Shown here in pieces: positions 8,531-17,264 of a stretch of 46,335 nucleotides of DNA. Source of the DNA: Prevotella sp. GTDB lineage: Bacteria > Bacteroidota > Bacteroidia > Bacteroidales > Bacteroidaceae. Positions within the stretch are counted from its first letter, which is position 1. The number at the start of each line of letters is the position of its first letter. A program made the position numbers and the translations under genes. Location of the stretch: assembly GCA_017548275.1 (NCBI GenBank), contig JAFZAH010000025.1, positions 1-46,335 of the forward strand, written 5' to 3'. The notes under the pieces were generated by a model. It was not told the DNA's origin, searched no databases, and saw only the letters and a program-made list of their open reading frames with translations.

Positions 8531-8562
8531 CAAAGCAGGCTGAGGTTTCTCAGCCTGCTTTG
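8531..8562. terminator. Bidirectional intrinsic terminator between nuclease gene and pnp
   Basis: A perfect 14-bp stem (8531-8544 with 8549-8562) around the 4-nt loop GTTT. It separates two convergent genes, and the arm ends are AAAG/CTTT, giving a short T-run in either direction. Confidence 0.85.
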
Positions 8563-8609
8563 TTTGTTATAGACAGGTTCATATGATACCTGTAAATGAT
8601 TTCTACATT

Positions 8610-10985
8610 TTAGTCGATATCTGTTCCGTGGTCGAGGGAGTCGTTGAAGTCGCGGGGCTCACGCTCTGCCAGGGGATCGTGATAGTCGTTGCGCTGCTCA
8701 CGATGACCGTTGTTGCGGTGGTCATTGTTGCGATGCTCATTGCCACGACGCTCTTGGCGGTCATTGCGCTGACGGCGGTCATTGTTGCCGCCACGCTCGG
8801 GACGCGGACGACGCTCACGCTCCTGATAACCCTCGGGTTTCGGGATGAGCACACGGTGTGACAGTTTGTACTTGCCGGTCTTGGGGTCTATCTCGAGAAG
8901 TTTGACGTTAATCTTGTCGCCCTCTTTGATGCCAGCCTCTTCAACGGTCTCCAGACGTTTCCAGTCAATCTCTGAGATGTGGAGCAGACCGTCTTTTCCG
9001 GGGAGAATCTCGACGAAGCAACCATAAGGCATGATGCTGCGTACGGTGCCTTCATAGACCTCGCCCACCTCAGGCACGGCCACGATAGCCTTAATCTTGG
9101 CGATGGCAGCGTCGATGCTCTCCTTGTCGGGAGCGCTGACCTGCACCTTACCTACGCCGTCAGTCTCGTCGATGGTGATGGTCGAACCGGTATCCTCCTG
9201 CATCTGCTGGATGATTTTACCGCCCGGGCCGATGACAGCACCGATGAACTCCTTCGGAATGTCGAAGGCCACGATGCGGGGCACATGCGGTTTGAGATCA
9301 GGACGCGGCTCAGCGATGGTGTCGGTCAGACAACCGAGGATATGTTCACGTCCGGCCTTGGCCTGCATGAGGGCTTTCTCGAGGATATCGAATGACAGTC
9401 CGTCGCACTTGATATCCATCTGAGTGGCGGTCAGACCATCGCGTGTACCGGTGGTCTTGAAGTCCATGTCACCGAGGTGGTCCTCATCACCGAGGATGTC
9501 GGAGAGCACGGCATATTTGTCCTCGCCGGGGTTCTTGATGAGACCCATGGCGATGCCGCTGACAGGTTTCTTCATGGGCACACCTGCGTCCATCAGGGCC
9601 AGAGTGCCTGCGCAAACGGTAGCCATTGAAGAGGAACCGTTTGACTCGAGAATCTGTGACACGAGACGCACTGTGTAGGGGAATTCCTCGGGAATCTGTC
9701 CTTTCAGTCCGCGCCATGCCAGATGACCGTGACCGATTTCGCGACGGCCTACGCTGCGCTGAGCCTTGGCCTCGCCCGTGCAGAACGGCGGGAAGTTATA
9801 GTGGAGGAGGAAACGCTGATAACTGCGCTCGAGCACATCGTCAATGAGTTTCTCATCGAGTTTCGTGCCTAGAGTACAGGTTGTGAGCGATTGCGTCTCA
9901 CCACGGGTGAAGATACTGCTTCCGTGAGGCATGGGCAGGGGACTGACCTCGCACCAGATGGGACGGATCTCATCGGTCTTACGGCCGTCGAGACGGATAC
10001 CCTCGTCAAGGATGCAACGGCGCATAGCATCGCGCATCACATCGTGATAATAGCGGTCCATCATGGCCTCGATGTCCTCGCGTGAAAGAGCGCCCTCGGC
10101 CTCTTCAGCGCCCTCGGCAGCCTCTTTCTCGGCGAAGTATTTCTCTTTGAAGTCAGCGAGAATCTTGTCGAACGCCTCGGCGCGCGCATGTTTCTCGAGC
10201 GCCTGCTTGGTCACGTCGTATGCCGGCTGATAGAGTTCTTTGTTCATCTGCTCGCGCAGTGCCTCGTCGTTGACCTCGTGGTCGAACTCGCGCTTCACGT
10301 CAGTGCCGAGTACTTTCGACAGTTCTGCCTGCAACTCACACATGGGTTTGATGGCCTCCATGGCCGCTTTGAGGGCACCGAGCAAATCCTGCTCGCTCAC
10401 CTCTTTCATTTCGCCTTCCACCATCATGATGTTCTCGGCAGAAGCACCGACCATGATATCCATGTCGGCCTCTTTCATCTGCTCGAAAGTGGGGTCAATA
10501 ACGTACTCGCCATTGACGCGGGCCACGCGAACCTCTGAGATGGGGCATTCAAAAGGTATATCTGAACAAGCCAGAGCGGCTGAAGCGGCAAAGCCTGCCA
10601 ATGCGTCGGGCTGGTCAACACCATCGGCTGAGAGCAGCATCACATTGACGAATACCTCAGCGTGGTAAGTGGAGGGGAAGAGAGGCCGCAACACGCGGTC
10701 CACGAGTCTTGAGGTGAGAATCTCATTGTCACCCGGTTTGCCCTCGCGCTTTGTAAATCCGCCGGGGAAACGTCCGGCAGCGGAATACTGTTCTTTGTAA
10801 TCGACCTGCAAAGGCATGAAATCTGTTCCTGGCACTGCGTCTTTAGCAGCGCACACGGTGGCGAGCAGAACGGTGTTGCCCATACGGAGCACAACAGAAC
10901 CGTCGGCCTGCTTGGCCACTTTTCCTGTTTCAATGCTGATGGTTCTTCCGTCAGGCAGAGAAACTGTTTTCGTAATAACGTTCAT
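8610..10985 (-). CDS. pnp: Polynucleotide phosphorylase
   Basis: A 791-residue PNPase, the phosphorolytic 3'-5' exoribonuclease of RNA turnover. The order is complete: first RNase PH domain (with [18 protein letters not shown] near residues 75-95), helical linker, second RNase PH domain (about 340-560), a KH domain with the GxxG loop IGPGGK, and an S1 domain ([17 protein letters not shown]). After S1 comes an extra tail of about 69 residues (723-791) made mostly of Arg, Asn, Asp, His and Glu, ending acidic. Such tails occur in Bacteroidetes PNPases and may bind RNA or partners (inference). The gene is monocistronic, with a consensus-like promoter, a leader hairpin and a strong downstream hairpin. 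Confidence 0.97.
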   Translation of the reverse strand: MNVITKTVSLPDGRTISIETGKVAKQADGSVVLRMGNTVLLATVCAAKDAVPGTDFMPLQVDYKEQYSAAGRFPGGFTKREGKPGDNEILTSRLVDRVLRPLFPSTYHAEVFVNVMLLSADGVDQPDALAGFAASAALACSDIPFECPISEVRVARVNGEYVIDPTFEQMKEADMDIMVGASAENIMMVEGEMKEVSEQDLLGALKAAMEAIKPMCELQAELSKVLGTDVKREFDHEVNDEALREQMNKELYQPAYDVTKQALEKHARAEAFDKILADFKEKYFAEKEAAEGAEEAEGALSREDIEAMMDRYYHDVMRDAMRRCILDEGIRLDGRKTDEIRPIWCEVSPLPMPHGSSIFTRGETQSLTTCTLGTKLDEKLIDDVLERSYQRFLLHYNFPPFCTGEAKAQRSVGRREIGHGHLAWRGLKGQIPEEFPYTVRLVSQILESNGSSSMATVCAGTLALMDAGVPMKKPVSGIAMGLIKNPGEDKYAVLSDILGDEDHLGDMDFKTTGTRDGLTATQMDIKCDGLSFDILEKALMQAKAGREHILGCLTDTIAEPRPDLKPHVPRIVAFDIPKEFIGAVIGPGGKIIQQMQEDTGSTITIDETDGVGKVQVSAPDKESIDAAIAKIKAIVAVPEVGEVYEGTVRSIMPYGCFVEILPGKDGLLHISEIDWKRLETVEEAGIKEGDKINVKLLEIDPKTGKYKLSHRVLIPKPEGYQERERRPRPERGGNNDRRQRNDRQERRGNEHRNNDHRNNGHREQRNDYHDPLAEREPRDFNDSLDHGTDID

Positions 10986-11020
10986 CTAAAAAAATACTTA
11001 TTGTTTTAACTACATCTTCA

Positions 11021-11041
11021 GAAAGGCGCATTTCGCCTTTC
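11021..11041 (-). promoter_or_regulatory. Stem-loop in the pnp leader
   Basis: GAAAGGCG (11021-11028) pairs with CGCCTTTC (11034-11041) around a 5-nt loop, in the transcribed leader between the -7 element (11057-11064) and the pnp start. In E. coli the pnp leader hairpin is used for autoregulation through RNase III; any such role here is inference. Confidence 0.5.
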
Positions 11042-11056
11042 GCTTGAAAAATCGTG

Positions 11057-11088
11057 CAAAGATAGCGATTAAAAACGGAACTGACGAA
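11057..11088 (-). promoter_or_regulatory. Promoter of pnp
   Basis: On the minus strand, TTCG (11085-11088, one mismatch to TTTG), 20 nt, then TATCTTTG (11057-11064). The start codon is 71 nt downstream. It shares the 330-bp intergenic region with the rightward promoter at 11260. Confidence 0.65.
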
Positions 11089-11259
11089 GATTTGTGTGAT
11101 TATTTTCCTTTTGCTGTGATTTTCAGGTGTTTTCAAGTCTTTCCCGAAACGAGAGCAAAGGCAACCACACACCTTCTTCCTTTTCATACAAGTAAGCGGG
11201 GAAAATATTTTTGATTAAGTTTTATGACAGAAAAACGTGTCATATTGAAATAAAAAGAG

Positions 11260-11267
11260 TATTTTTG
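11260..11267 (+). promoter_or_regulatory. Candidate -7 element for the lipoprotein gene at 11316
   Basis: TATTTTTG matches TAnnTTTG, 48 nt before the ATG. The sequence 20 nt upstream (CGTG) is a poor -33 box. Confidence 0.5.
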
Positions 11268-11315
11268 CAAAACGAAAAAAGCATATATCATTAACTATTT
11301 AACCATTTACGAATC

Positions 11316-11945
11316 ATGAGAAAACTATTATCTTTGGTTGCCTTGATGATGACATTGCCCATCATCGCAAGTTGCAACAAACAGGAAAAGAAAAACGCAC
11401 CGTCTGAGGCCAACGCGACCGAGCAGGTTACAGAAAAGACAACAGAGACGGCTCAAGTCAAAGAACAGACTGAGAGTCAGGAGAAGGCGCCTGAGTTTGC
11501 CAAACTTTTCGCCTTGATAAACACCGTGTATGACAGTGACGGAAGCAGACCCTCCGCCACCGACCCCGGCACTGGCATGAAGAGAATCGTCTATGAAAGC
11601 GACACCGACGACGAGGAGGGCATAGAGTATAAGACCATCGTCTTTGGCAAGGGCACGAAAGCCGTCAAGAAACAAAAAGAGGACTATACGGATTGGGTGT
11701 TTGAAGCCGATGATGCACATGCCTGCTATGTGAGTTTCCATTTCGACACCGACAATGGTGCCATCATCGCTTTCAAGGACAAAGCCGATGCCGAGGCCTG
11801 TGCCCGGCAGATGAAGCCCCTCATCCAACAGGACGAGACGGACAAACAGTACGGTGCAGGAACCATCGACAGTTTCTATATTGCTAATGTAGAGCCACGG
11901 CAAGACGAAAACGGATGGTGGACATTCGACTTCCATGCCGGATAA
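11316..11945 (+). CDS. Lipoprotein of unknown function
   Basis: A 209-residue predicted lipoprotein: short hydrophobic signal, lipobox IASC with Cys20, then a Lys/Glu/Thr-rich linker to about residue 65. The remaining about 145 residues look like a small alpha/beta domain with many acidic residues and aromatic strands (DWVFEADD, CYVSFHF, GWWTFDFHAG). I do not recognise a family. It has its own -7 element and is followed 98 nt later by a TlpA-like lipoprotein gene that also has a -7 element, so the two are probably separate transcripts. Confidence 0.7.
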   Translation: MRKLLSLVALMMTLPIIASCNKQEKKNAPSEANATEQVTEKTTETAQVKEQTESQEKAPEFAKLFALINTVYDSDGSRPSATDPGTGMKRIVYESDTDDEEGIEYKTIVFGKGTKAVKKQKEDYTDWVFEADDAHACYVSFHFDTDNGAIIAFKDKADAEACARQMKPLIQQDETDKQYGAGTIDSFYIANVEPRQDENGWWTFDFHAG

Positions 11946-12011
11946 GCCAAGCCGTCGTCTGTATTTTTCCATTTTTTTATCCGTATCGGCACACAAGTCA
12001 AAAAAAGGTGG

Positions 12012-12019
12012 TATATTTG
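12012..12019 (+). promoter_or_regulatory. Candidate -7 element for the TlpA-like gene
   Basis: TATATTTG, an exact TAnnTTTG match, 24 nt before the ATG at 12044. No clear -33 box. It also argues against using the longer open frame that begins at 11915. Confidence 0.55.
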
Positions 12020-12043
12020 CAGCAAAAACAACGACATAAAGAA

Positions 12044-13225
12044 ATGAAAACCATCATTAAAACACTTATTTCTGGCGCGGCAATGGCCGTCACCGTTCTT
12101 TTCGTCGCCTCATGCGACAACAGTTCCAAATTTACCATCACCGGTGAAATAACACAGGCGAAAGACTCCATGCTTTACCTCGACCACATGGCGCTCGAGG
12201 GGGTGCAAATCATCGACTCCATCAAACTCGACGAGGCGGGTCATTTCGATTTCAGCGTCAACGCTCCGACCGGTGCGCCCGACTTCTACCGCCTGCGTAT
12301 CTATGACCAGATAATCAATCTTGCGGTCGATTCCACCGAGACCATTACCGTGAAGGCCGACTATAAGAACATGGCGGAAGGGTATAATATCGAGGGGAAT
12401 GACAACTGCCAAAAAATCAAGGAGTTGACTATTAAACAGATGGATTTGCAAGCGCGTGCTCAGCAGGTAGCCAATGACCCGCTTCTTGTAGGCACAGCAC
12501 CTGCCGACAGCATCTTCCGCATGCTCAACACCTACAAAGCCGAGGTCTGCCGCGACTATATCTATAAAGATCCGCTGAAAGCATCGTCATACTTCGCTCT
12601 CTTTCAGAGCATCGTGGTCAACAACGCATATATCATGGTGTTCGACCCGCAACGCCATCTCGACGACGTGAAACCTTTCCAAGCGGTGGCCACATCATGG
12701 AAACAGTTTTATCCGGAGTCGCCACGTGCGCAAAATCTTGAGACCATAGCCATGGAGGGCTTGAAAACGAAGAAGATTGTGGAGCAGCAGAACAAAGGAC
12801 TGGAAATCGACTCATCGAAAGTGACCGAGGTGACGCTGGTGGATGTCCCGTTGGCCGATGCCACAGGCCATATCCGCCATCTGACGGAATTGAAGGGTAA
12901 GGTAGTGCTGCTCGATTTCCATCTCTTCTCCGCCGACGACTCCCCCGCCCGTATCCTATTGCTGCGCGAGATATACAACAAATACCATGACCGCGGATTT
13001 GAGATTTATCAGGTGTCGCTCGACCAGGATGACCATTTCTGGAAGACACAGACCGACGCGCTGCCGTGGATTAATGTACGCGACACCGAAGGCAAACAGT
13101 CGTTGTTCTACCTGAACAGCTCCGAAAGTGTGCCTTGCAGTTTCATCATCAGCCGCGACAACGAGGTAGTGATGGCTCCGGGACAAATCAAAAATCTGGA
13201 GGCAGACATCGCTAAGTTCCTTTGA
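12044..13225 (+). CDS. TlpA/AhpC-like thioredoxin-fold lipoprotein lacking the CxxC motif
   Basis: 393 residues from ATG 12044. The signal and lipobox VASC (Cys24) indicate a lipoprotein. Residues about 28-120 resemble the DUF4369 beta domain common before Bacteroidetes TlpA domains (FTITGEI, DSMLYLDHM). The C-terminal 130 residues have a thioredoxin fold: LKGKVVLLDF, a long helix and the SVPCSF cis-proline loop near Pro364. Where WCxPC is expected, after LLDF, the sequence reads HLFSADDSPAR (293-303), so both active-site cysteines are missing. A thiol-disulfide reductase role is therefore unlikely; a binding or structural role is possible. The TGA stop lies inside an AACGTT repeat. Confidence 0.82.
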   Translation: MKTIIKTLISGAAMAVTVLFVASCDNSSKFTITGEITQAKDSMLYLDHMALEGVQIIDSIKLDEAGHFDFSVNAPTGAPDFYRLRIYDQIINLAVDSTETITVKADYKNMAEGYNIEGNDNCQKIKELTIKQMDLQARAQQVANDPLLVGTAPADSIFRMLNTYKAEVCRDYIYKDPLKASSYFALFQSIVVNNAYIMVFDPQRHLDDVKPFQAVATSWKQFYPESPRAQNLETIAMEGLKTKKIVEQQNKGLEIDSSKVTEVTLVDVPLADATGHIRHLTELKGKVVLLDFHLFSADDSPARILLLREIYNKYHDRGFEIYQVSLDQDDHFWKTQTDALPWINVRDTEGKQSLFYLNSSESVPCSFIISRDNEVVMAPGQIKNLEADIAKFL

Positions 13226-13258
13226 ACGTTGAACGTTGAACATGGAACGTTGAACGTT
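13224..13258. repeat. GAACGTT repeat array
   Basis: GAACGTT is repeated twice, then GAACATG, then GAACGTT twice more (five 7-bp units). The first unit shares two bases with the TGA stop of the TlpA-like gene. AACGTT is itself palindromic, so the array can fold in several registers. Confidence 0.75.
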
Positions 13259-13320
13259 ATGATTACTTAGGAGGTTGTTCCTGTTTTTACCGTTACCTTC
13301 CCAATATACGACACATAGAA

Positions 13321-14148
13321 ATGGCATATTGCAAGAATTGTGGAAATGCGCTGTACGACGTAGATAAGTTCTGCCGTCGCTGCGGCATGAAGGTAGAAAT
13401 ACCATCGGTGGCACCTCCGCCGCCTATGGCGGGTTATCAGCAACCACCGATGACACCACAGCAACCTGTCGGATATCAACAACAACCGGGTTACCAGCAG
13501 ATGCCGCCACAGCAGCCGACGGGCTTTCCGCAACAGCCGCCAATGGGCAATAATCCTTACGGCAGCGATGTCATGGCATCTGAGGCGGAGGGTGAGATTG
13601 TCATGCGCGGATGGCAACCACAAGACGGCGGGAACATGCAGAACGGTAACACTCCTTCTGATTCAGGAAAGACACGTCAGATTATCGGCAAGGTTCTGAT
13701 TGGGGTGTCGATCCTGTTGTTAGGCGTAGGCGCTTATTCGTTGTTCAGCAGTTTGGGAAAGAAATCTGCCGATACCGAGATACAAACATCATCGACAGAC
13801 AGTACCGCCACTGCGGTCTCAACGCCAGAGACACAACCTACAGAAAAACCCGCTGAACCAGTTAAACCCGCTGAACCAGAGCCTGAAACCGGTTCTTCTG
13901 TCGTGGTGGAAGACAACCCCACTCCTCCCGCAAAAGATGCGAAGATAAAAGAAGAGCCTCAACCCCAACAAGAAGTGACGACACGTCAGCAAAGGAGCGG
14001 TGAGTCGATAGTCAACTCGTTTGGTCCCAACACCGACGAGGAGGCGAGAGCCCTTGTCAGGAAGATGCAGGCGAAAGGTGACATCACCCCCGAAGAGGCT
14101 GCCGACTGCATGCGCTATATCAACTCGAGGGGCAGCATCGGACAGTGA
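13321..14148 (+). CDS. Zinc-ribbon membrane protein with Pro/Gln-rich linker
   Basis: A 275-residue protein. Residues 4-21 form a zinc ribbon (CKNC at 4-7 and CRRC at 18-21). Residues 30-80 are a low-complexity Pro/Gln/Tyr/Met-rich linker. A single transmembrane helix covers about 121-142 (IIGKVLIGVSILLLGVG), followed by a Thr/Pro/Glu-rich stretch and a short helical C-terminus (GPNTDEEARALVRKMQ onward). With no signal peptide, the zinc ribbon should stay in the cytoplasm and the C-terminus face the periplasm. The layout resembles the zinc-ribbon-plus-helix proteins common in bacteria, whose role is mostly unknown. No promoter motif was found in the 95 nt upstream. Confidence 0.75.
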   Translation: MAYCKNCGNALYDVDKFCRRCGMKVEIPSVAPPPPMAGYQQPPMTPQQPVGYQQQPGYQQMPPQQPTGFPQQPPMGNNPYGSDVMASEAEGEIVMRGWQPQDGGNMQNGNTPSDSGKTRQIIGKVLIGVSILLLGVGAYSLFSSLGKKSADTEIQTSSTDSTATAVSTPETQPTEKPAEPVKPAEPEPETGSSVVVEDNPTPPAKDAKIKEEPQPQQEVTTRQQRSGESIVNSFGPNTDEEARALVRKMQAKGDITPEEAADCMRYINSRGSIGQ

Positions 14149-14182
14149 TACTAAATGCATAATACGAAATCTGAAACGCGTT

Positions 14183-14698
14183 ATGAGAAGATGTGCATTG
14201 TGTCTGGCGGGTTGGCTGATGAGCATGGTGTGTATGGCACAGACCTACGGGATGGAACGCGTCAATGACACGCTCACTTACCTGACACTGACCACGGGCA
14301 ATTATACTGGCCGCTACACCGTCCGGTTTCCTGTTTATCGGCTGGAGACGGGCGATGTTGACGGCGACGGACTGGAAGATGCCATTGTGGGAGTGGTGAA
14401 CCGCACGCGACATGACCCCAACCTGCGCAAGCGCATACATATATTTAAGAATGTGGGAGGTCGCATACGCCCCATGTGGTTGGGTTCGCAATTGGGCGGT
14501 ATCCTTGAGGATTTCCGCTTTATCGACGGACAGGTGCGCACATTGCAATCGACCACTGACGGCCGCTATGTGGTGATGACCCACCGCTGGCGCCCCTTCG
14601 GCCTCGGTGCCGACTCCATCTTAGTGAAAAACGTGAGTCTGGAAGAAGCAGAAAATTGCCTCAAGAACACTAAACCAAGCCCCAAAATAGAACACTAA
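14183..14698 (+). CDS. Small exported protein with an FG-GAP-like DxDGDG motif
   Basis: 171 residues from ATG 14183. The frame is open further upstream, but this start gives a proper signal peptide (about residues 1-19, ending CMAQ), while the upstream part overlaps the previous gene. TGDVDGDGLEDAIVGVV is a calcium-loop signature like that of FG-GAP/VCBS repeats, present once. The rest is beta-rich with Trp/Arg-rich strands. The function is not recognised; a periplasmic or surface location is inferred. The last ten residues and the TAA stop are encoded by AACACTAAACC repeat units that continue into the intergenic space. It lies 33 nt before the DUF3160 gene and may be co-transcribed. Confidence 0.7.
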   Translation: MRRCALCLAGWLMSMVCMAQTYGMERVNDTLTYLTLTTGNYTGRYTVRFPVYRLETGDVDGDGLEDAIVGVVNRTRHDPNLRKRIHIFKNVGGRIRPMWLGSQLGGILEDFRFIDGQVRTLQSTTDGRYVVMTHRWRPFGLGADSILVKNVSLEEAENCLKNTKPSPKIEH

Positions 14699-14722
14699 AC
14701 CCTAAACCCTCTACACTAAACC
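14665..14722. repeat. AACACTAAACC repeats spanning a gene end
   Basis: GAACACTAAACC at 14665-14676 and 14690-14701, then ACACTAAACC at 14713-14722, with CCTAAACCCT between. The stop codon of the 14183 gene (14696-14698) is inside the second unit. Complementary TTTAGTGTT units are at about 1130-1143. Confidence 0.65.
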
Positions 14723-14731
14723 ATTATTTAT

Positions 14732-17104
14732 ATGAAAAAACTATTCTTTTTGCTATTTGCCCTGATAGGGGTGATGAGCACATCAGCCCAAGAGCCTGCC
14801 CCGATGATACTGCCCGGAGCAGGCCACATCAATGTGGAGAAACTGGACAAAGGTCTGAATCTCAACATGGACATCTCGAAACTCTCGCTTAGCGAACTGC
14901 GCGTGCTTCGTAATGCCATTCCTGCCCGGAAAGGCTATGTCTTCACGAGCAGCGACTTGCGCAAAATCTTTGAATCAACCTCATGGTACTATGAACGTGC
15001 CCTTAAGGTGTTTGAGGGTAGTAAGAAGGTGACCTACACCGCCGCCGAACAAAAGTTCATGGACCGTGTGAAAGCGCGCGAAGAAGAACTGAAGAAGAAA
15101 AACTACGCCGGCGGGGCGGGAAATATTGTCAATACCGACAATATCATCAACCCCTACCAATTGACGGAGATGAACCCGAAACTCAAAAACGCATTGGCGA
15201 AGAACGGATTCGGTATCATCAGGACAGACCAAGAGCAGTTGTTCCAAATTTACGAGCGCAACTCCTATCAGGTCTTCCCGTCGTTTGTGACAACCGACCT
15301 CTACCTGCAACTCTTCCATATCTATTTCGACTGCATGTTGCGGCGTGTGGAGGAAGGTATGCTCAGCGAGAAAATCACCACCCTTTGCGAGCAGTTGTAC
15401 GAACAGTCGAAGCAGCAGTCTGTACTGAGCAGCGACTCACGTATCGCAGAGGCCGCCGAATGGAATATGACCTACTTCGCCATTGCCCGTGCGCTTATTA
15501 AGGGCGAGCCGCTCACCGGCGTGCCGGCGAAATATACCGCCATGGCTGCCGAGGAGATAAACAATATCAATGAAGCGACCGACGGTTATTCCGATTTCCT
15601 CGAGTACAAACGGGTGAAATTTGCCTACAGTCTATTCCGCCCGCGCGGTCATTACACCCGCACCGACGGTCTGAAACGCTATTTCAAGACGATGATGTGG
15701 CTGCAAGACGTGCCCTTTGGCACCGACATCGACCACCAATTGATTCGCGCTGCCCTGATTGCTGAGACCGTGACTGGCAATGCCGACGTGCGGAAGACTT
15801 ACGACGAGGTGTTTACGCCCATCACGTTTCTCATCGGTGAGCCCGACAATGTGACCATCACACAGATGAGCGATATCTTGCGCCATTTCTCCACCTCGGC
15901 ACTGGGCATGTTGCAAAACAAAGACAAGATGGAAAGCGTGCGCAAGGCAGCCGATTCGATTGGCGAGAGGCAGACACGCATCAGGCCTAAATATGAGCGC
16001 ACATCGCATGTGAAAATCAATTTCATGCCGCAACGCTATACGCCCGATGCCGAGGTGTTGTTGGAAACTGTTGATTACGACAACGAACCTACGTTGCGTG
16101 ATGTGCCGAGCGGTCTTGACGTGATGGCTGCGTTGGGCAGTACAACGGCAGAGAACATCCTCATCAAGGAGTTGGGTACGGACAAACAGTGGCCCGGATT
16201 TGTCGCCGCGCTGACCGCCATGAAGGGAAAGATGAAACTGGTGAAATGGGATGCCAGCGTCTATAACTCTTGGGAAGACGCGCTGGCCTTGCTCAACAAT
16301 GCCAACGACAGCCGTTGGCCCTATTTCATGAAGACTGACGCGTGGGGCAAGAAGACCCTCAACGCCTCGCTTGCCTCGTGGGCCGAACTCAAGCACGATG
16401 CTATCCTCTATGCCAAGCAGCCGTTCGGAGCGGAGTGTGGCGGTGGCGACGCCCTCCCCGACCCTGTCACAAAGGGATACGTGGAGCCGAACGTCGCCTT
16501 CTGGGAGAAAGCCATCCAATTGGTCGACGCCATGGATAATGTGATGGACCGCTACCAACTGCATGCGAACAATACCAAGGAACTGACAGAGTCGGTCAAG
16601 GAGAAAGCGCAATTCCTCCTCGACATCAGCAAGAAAGAACTGGCCGGCAAGGCACTCACTGACAATGAGTATCAGACCATCCGCCACATAGGCGATGATT
16701 ATGAATGGCTGTCGCTGGCACTGCTCTCACAACCTGACGAGGAACTCTACGGATGGTATCAGGTGCAGGATGCCGACAAGAAGGTGGCACTCGTTGCCGA
16801 TGTCTATACCGCCAATGCAGACAACAATCCCGAGAAGAGCATTCTCTTCGAGGCCGTCGGACCTGCCGACGAGATATACGTGTTGGTGGAGGTTGACGGA
16901 TTGCTCTACCTGATGCGTGGTGCCGTGTTCTCCTATCGTGAGTTCAAACGGCCCATCGGTGATCCCCGAATGACCGACGAGGAATGGCAGCAACATCTGG
17001 AGACCTATCCTGATGAAGGCCTGCCTTCATGGATGAAAGAAATCATCGTGCCCATCGAGAAACCGAAGGCCAACGATGCGGTGTTCTTCAGTTCGGATTG
17101 CTGA
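14732..17104 (+). CDS. Secreted YARHG and DUF3160 domain protein
   Basis: A 790-residue exported protein with a clear signal peptide (residues 1-19, ending STSAQ). Residues about 52-97 match the YARHG domain: LSLSELRVLRNAIPARKGY, then a WYY after SSDLRKIFEST. Most of the remainder, about 140-760, fits DUF3160, a large helical domain of unknown function seen in Bacteroidetes and some archaea (motifs VTTDLYLQLFHIYFD and GFVAALTAMKGKM). YARHG domains are thought to act outside the cell. No enzyme motif is recognisable. It is the last gene of the rightward run and ends 80 nt before a nested foldback terminator shared with the convergent GH35-like gene. Confidence 0.82.
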   Translation: MKKLFFLLFALIGVMSTSAQEPAPMILPGAGHINVEKLDKGLNLNMDISKLSLSELRVLRNAIPARKGYVFTSSDLRKIFESTSWYYERALKVFEGSKKVTYTAAEQKFMDRVKAREEELKKKNYAGGAGNIVNTDNIINPYQLTEMNPKLKNALAKNGFGIIRTDQEQLFQIYERNSYQVFPSFVTTDLYLQLFHIYFDCMLRRVEEGMLSEKITTLCEQLYEQSKQQSVLSSDSRIAEAAEWNMTYFAIARALIKGEPLTGVPAKYTAMAAEEINNINEATDGYSDFLEYKRVKFAYSLFRPRGHYTRTDGLKRYFKTMMWLQDVPFGTDIDHQLIRAALIAETVTGNADVRKTYDEVFTPITFLIGEPDNVTITQMSDILRHFSTSALGMLQNKDKMESVRKAADSIGERQTRIRPKYERTSHVKINFMPQRYTPDAEVLLETVDYDNEPTLRDVPSGLDVMAALGSTTAENILIKELGTDKQWPGFVAALTAMKGKMKLVKWDASVYNSWEDALALLNNANDSRWPYFMKTDAWGKKTLNASLASWAELKHDAILYAKQPFGAECGGGDALPDPVTKGYVEPNVAFWEKAIQLVDAMDNVMDRYQLHANNTKELTESVKEKAQFLLDISKKELAGKALTDNEYQTIRHIGDDYEWLSLALLSQPDEELYGWYQVQDADKKVALVADVYTANADNNPEKSILFEAVGPADEIYVLVEVDGLLYLMRGAVFSYREFKRPIGDPRMTDEEWQQHLETYPDEGLPSWMKEIIVPIEKPKANDAVFFSSDC

Positions 17105-17136
17105 TTTCCAAAGGCTCCTCTTCGGCTCAAGAAGTT

Positions 17137-17260
17137 AAAGGGGAGTTAAAAGGAAGTTATCGGCATTCTGCCTCATAAATAAATTAAAAGGACAATCGTT
17201 CTCCATTGGAGATGTATTGTCCTTTTATCTTCCCTTTATCTTCCTTTTTAACTCCCTTCT
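17137..17260. terminator. Nested foldback terminator between convergent genes
   Basis: The inner hairpin pairs TAAAAGGACAAT (17185-17196) with its exact complement at 17216-17227, and the loop holds a smaller CTCC/GGAG hairpin. Outer flanks are also complementary (GGGAGTTAAAAGGAAG near 17141 with CTTCCTTTTTAACTCCC near 17239-17256). Suits bidirectional termination of the DUF3160 gene and the GH67/GH35 operon. Confidence 0.7.
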
Positions 17261-17264
17261 GTGT

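Noticed and set aside
13224-13258. Operator or origin iteron array
   Set aside because: Short, overlaps a stop codon, no nearby regulator or replication gene; fits a dispersed repeat better.
15632-16687. 351-codon leftward open frame
   Set aside because: Antisense to the DUF3160 gene; no recognisable domain or start context.
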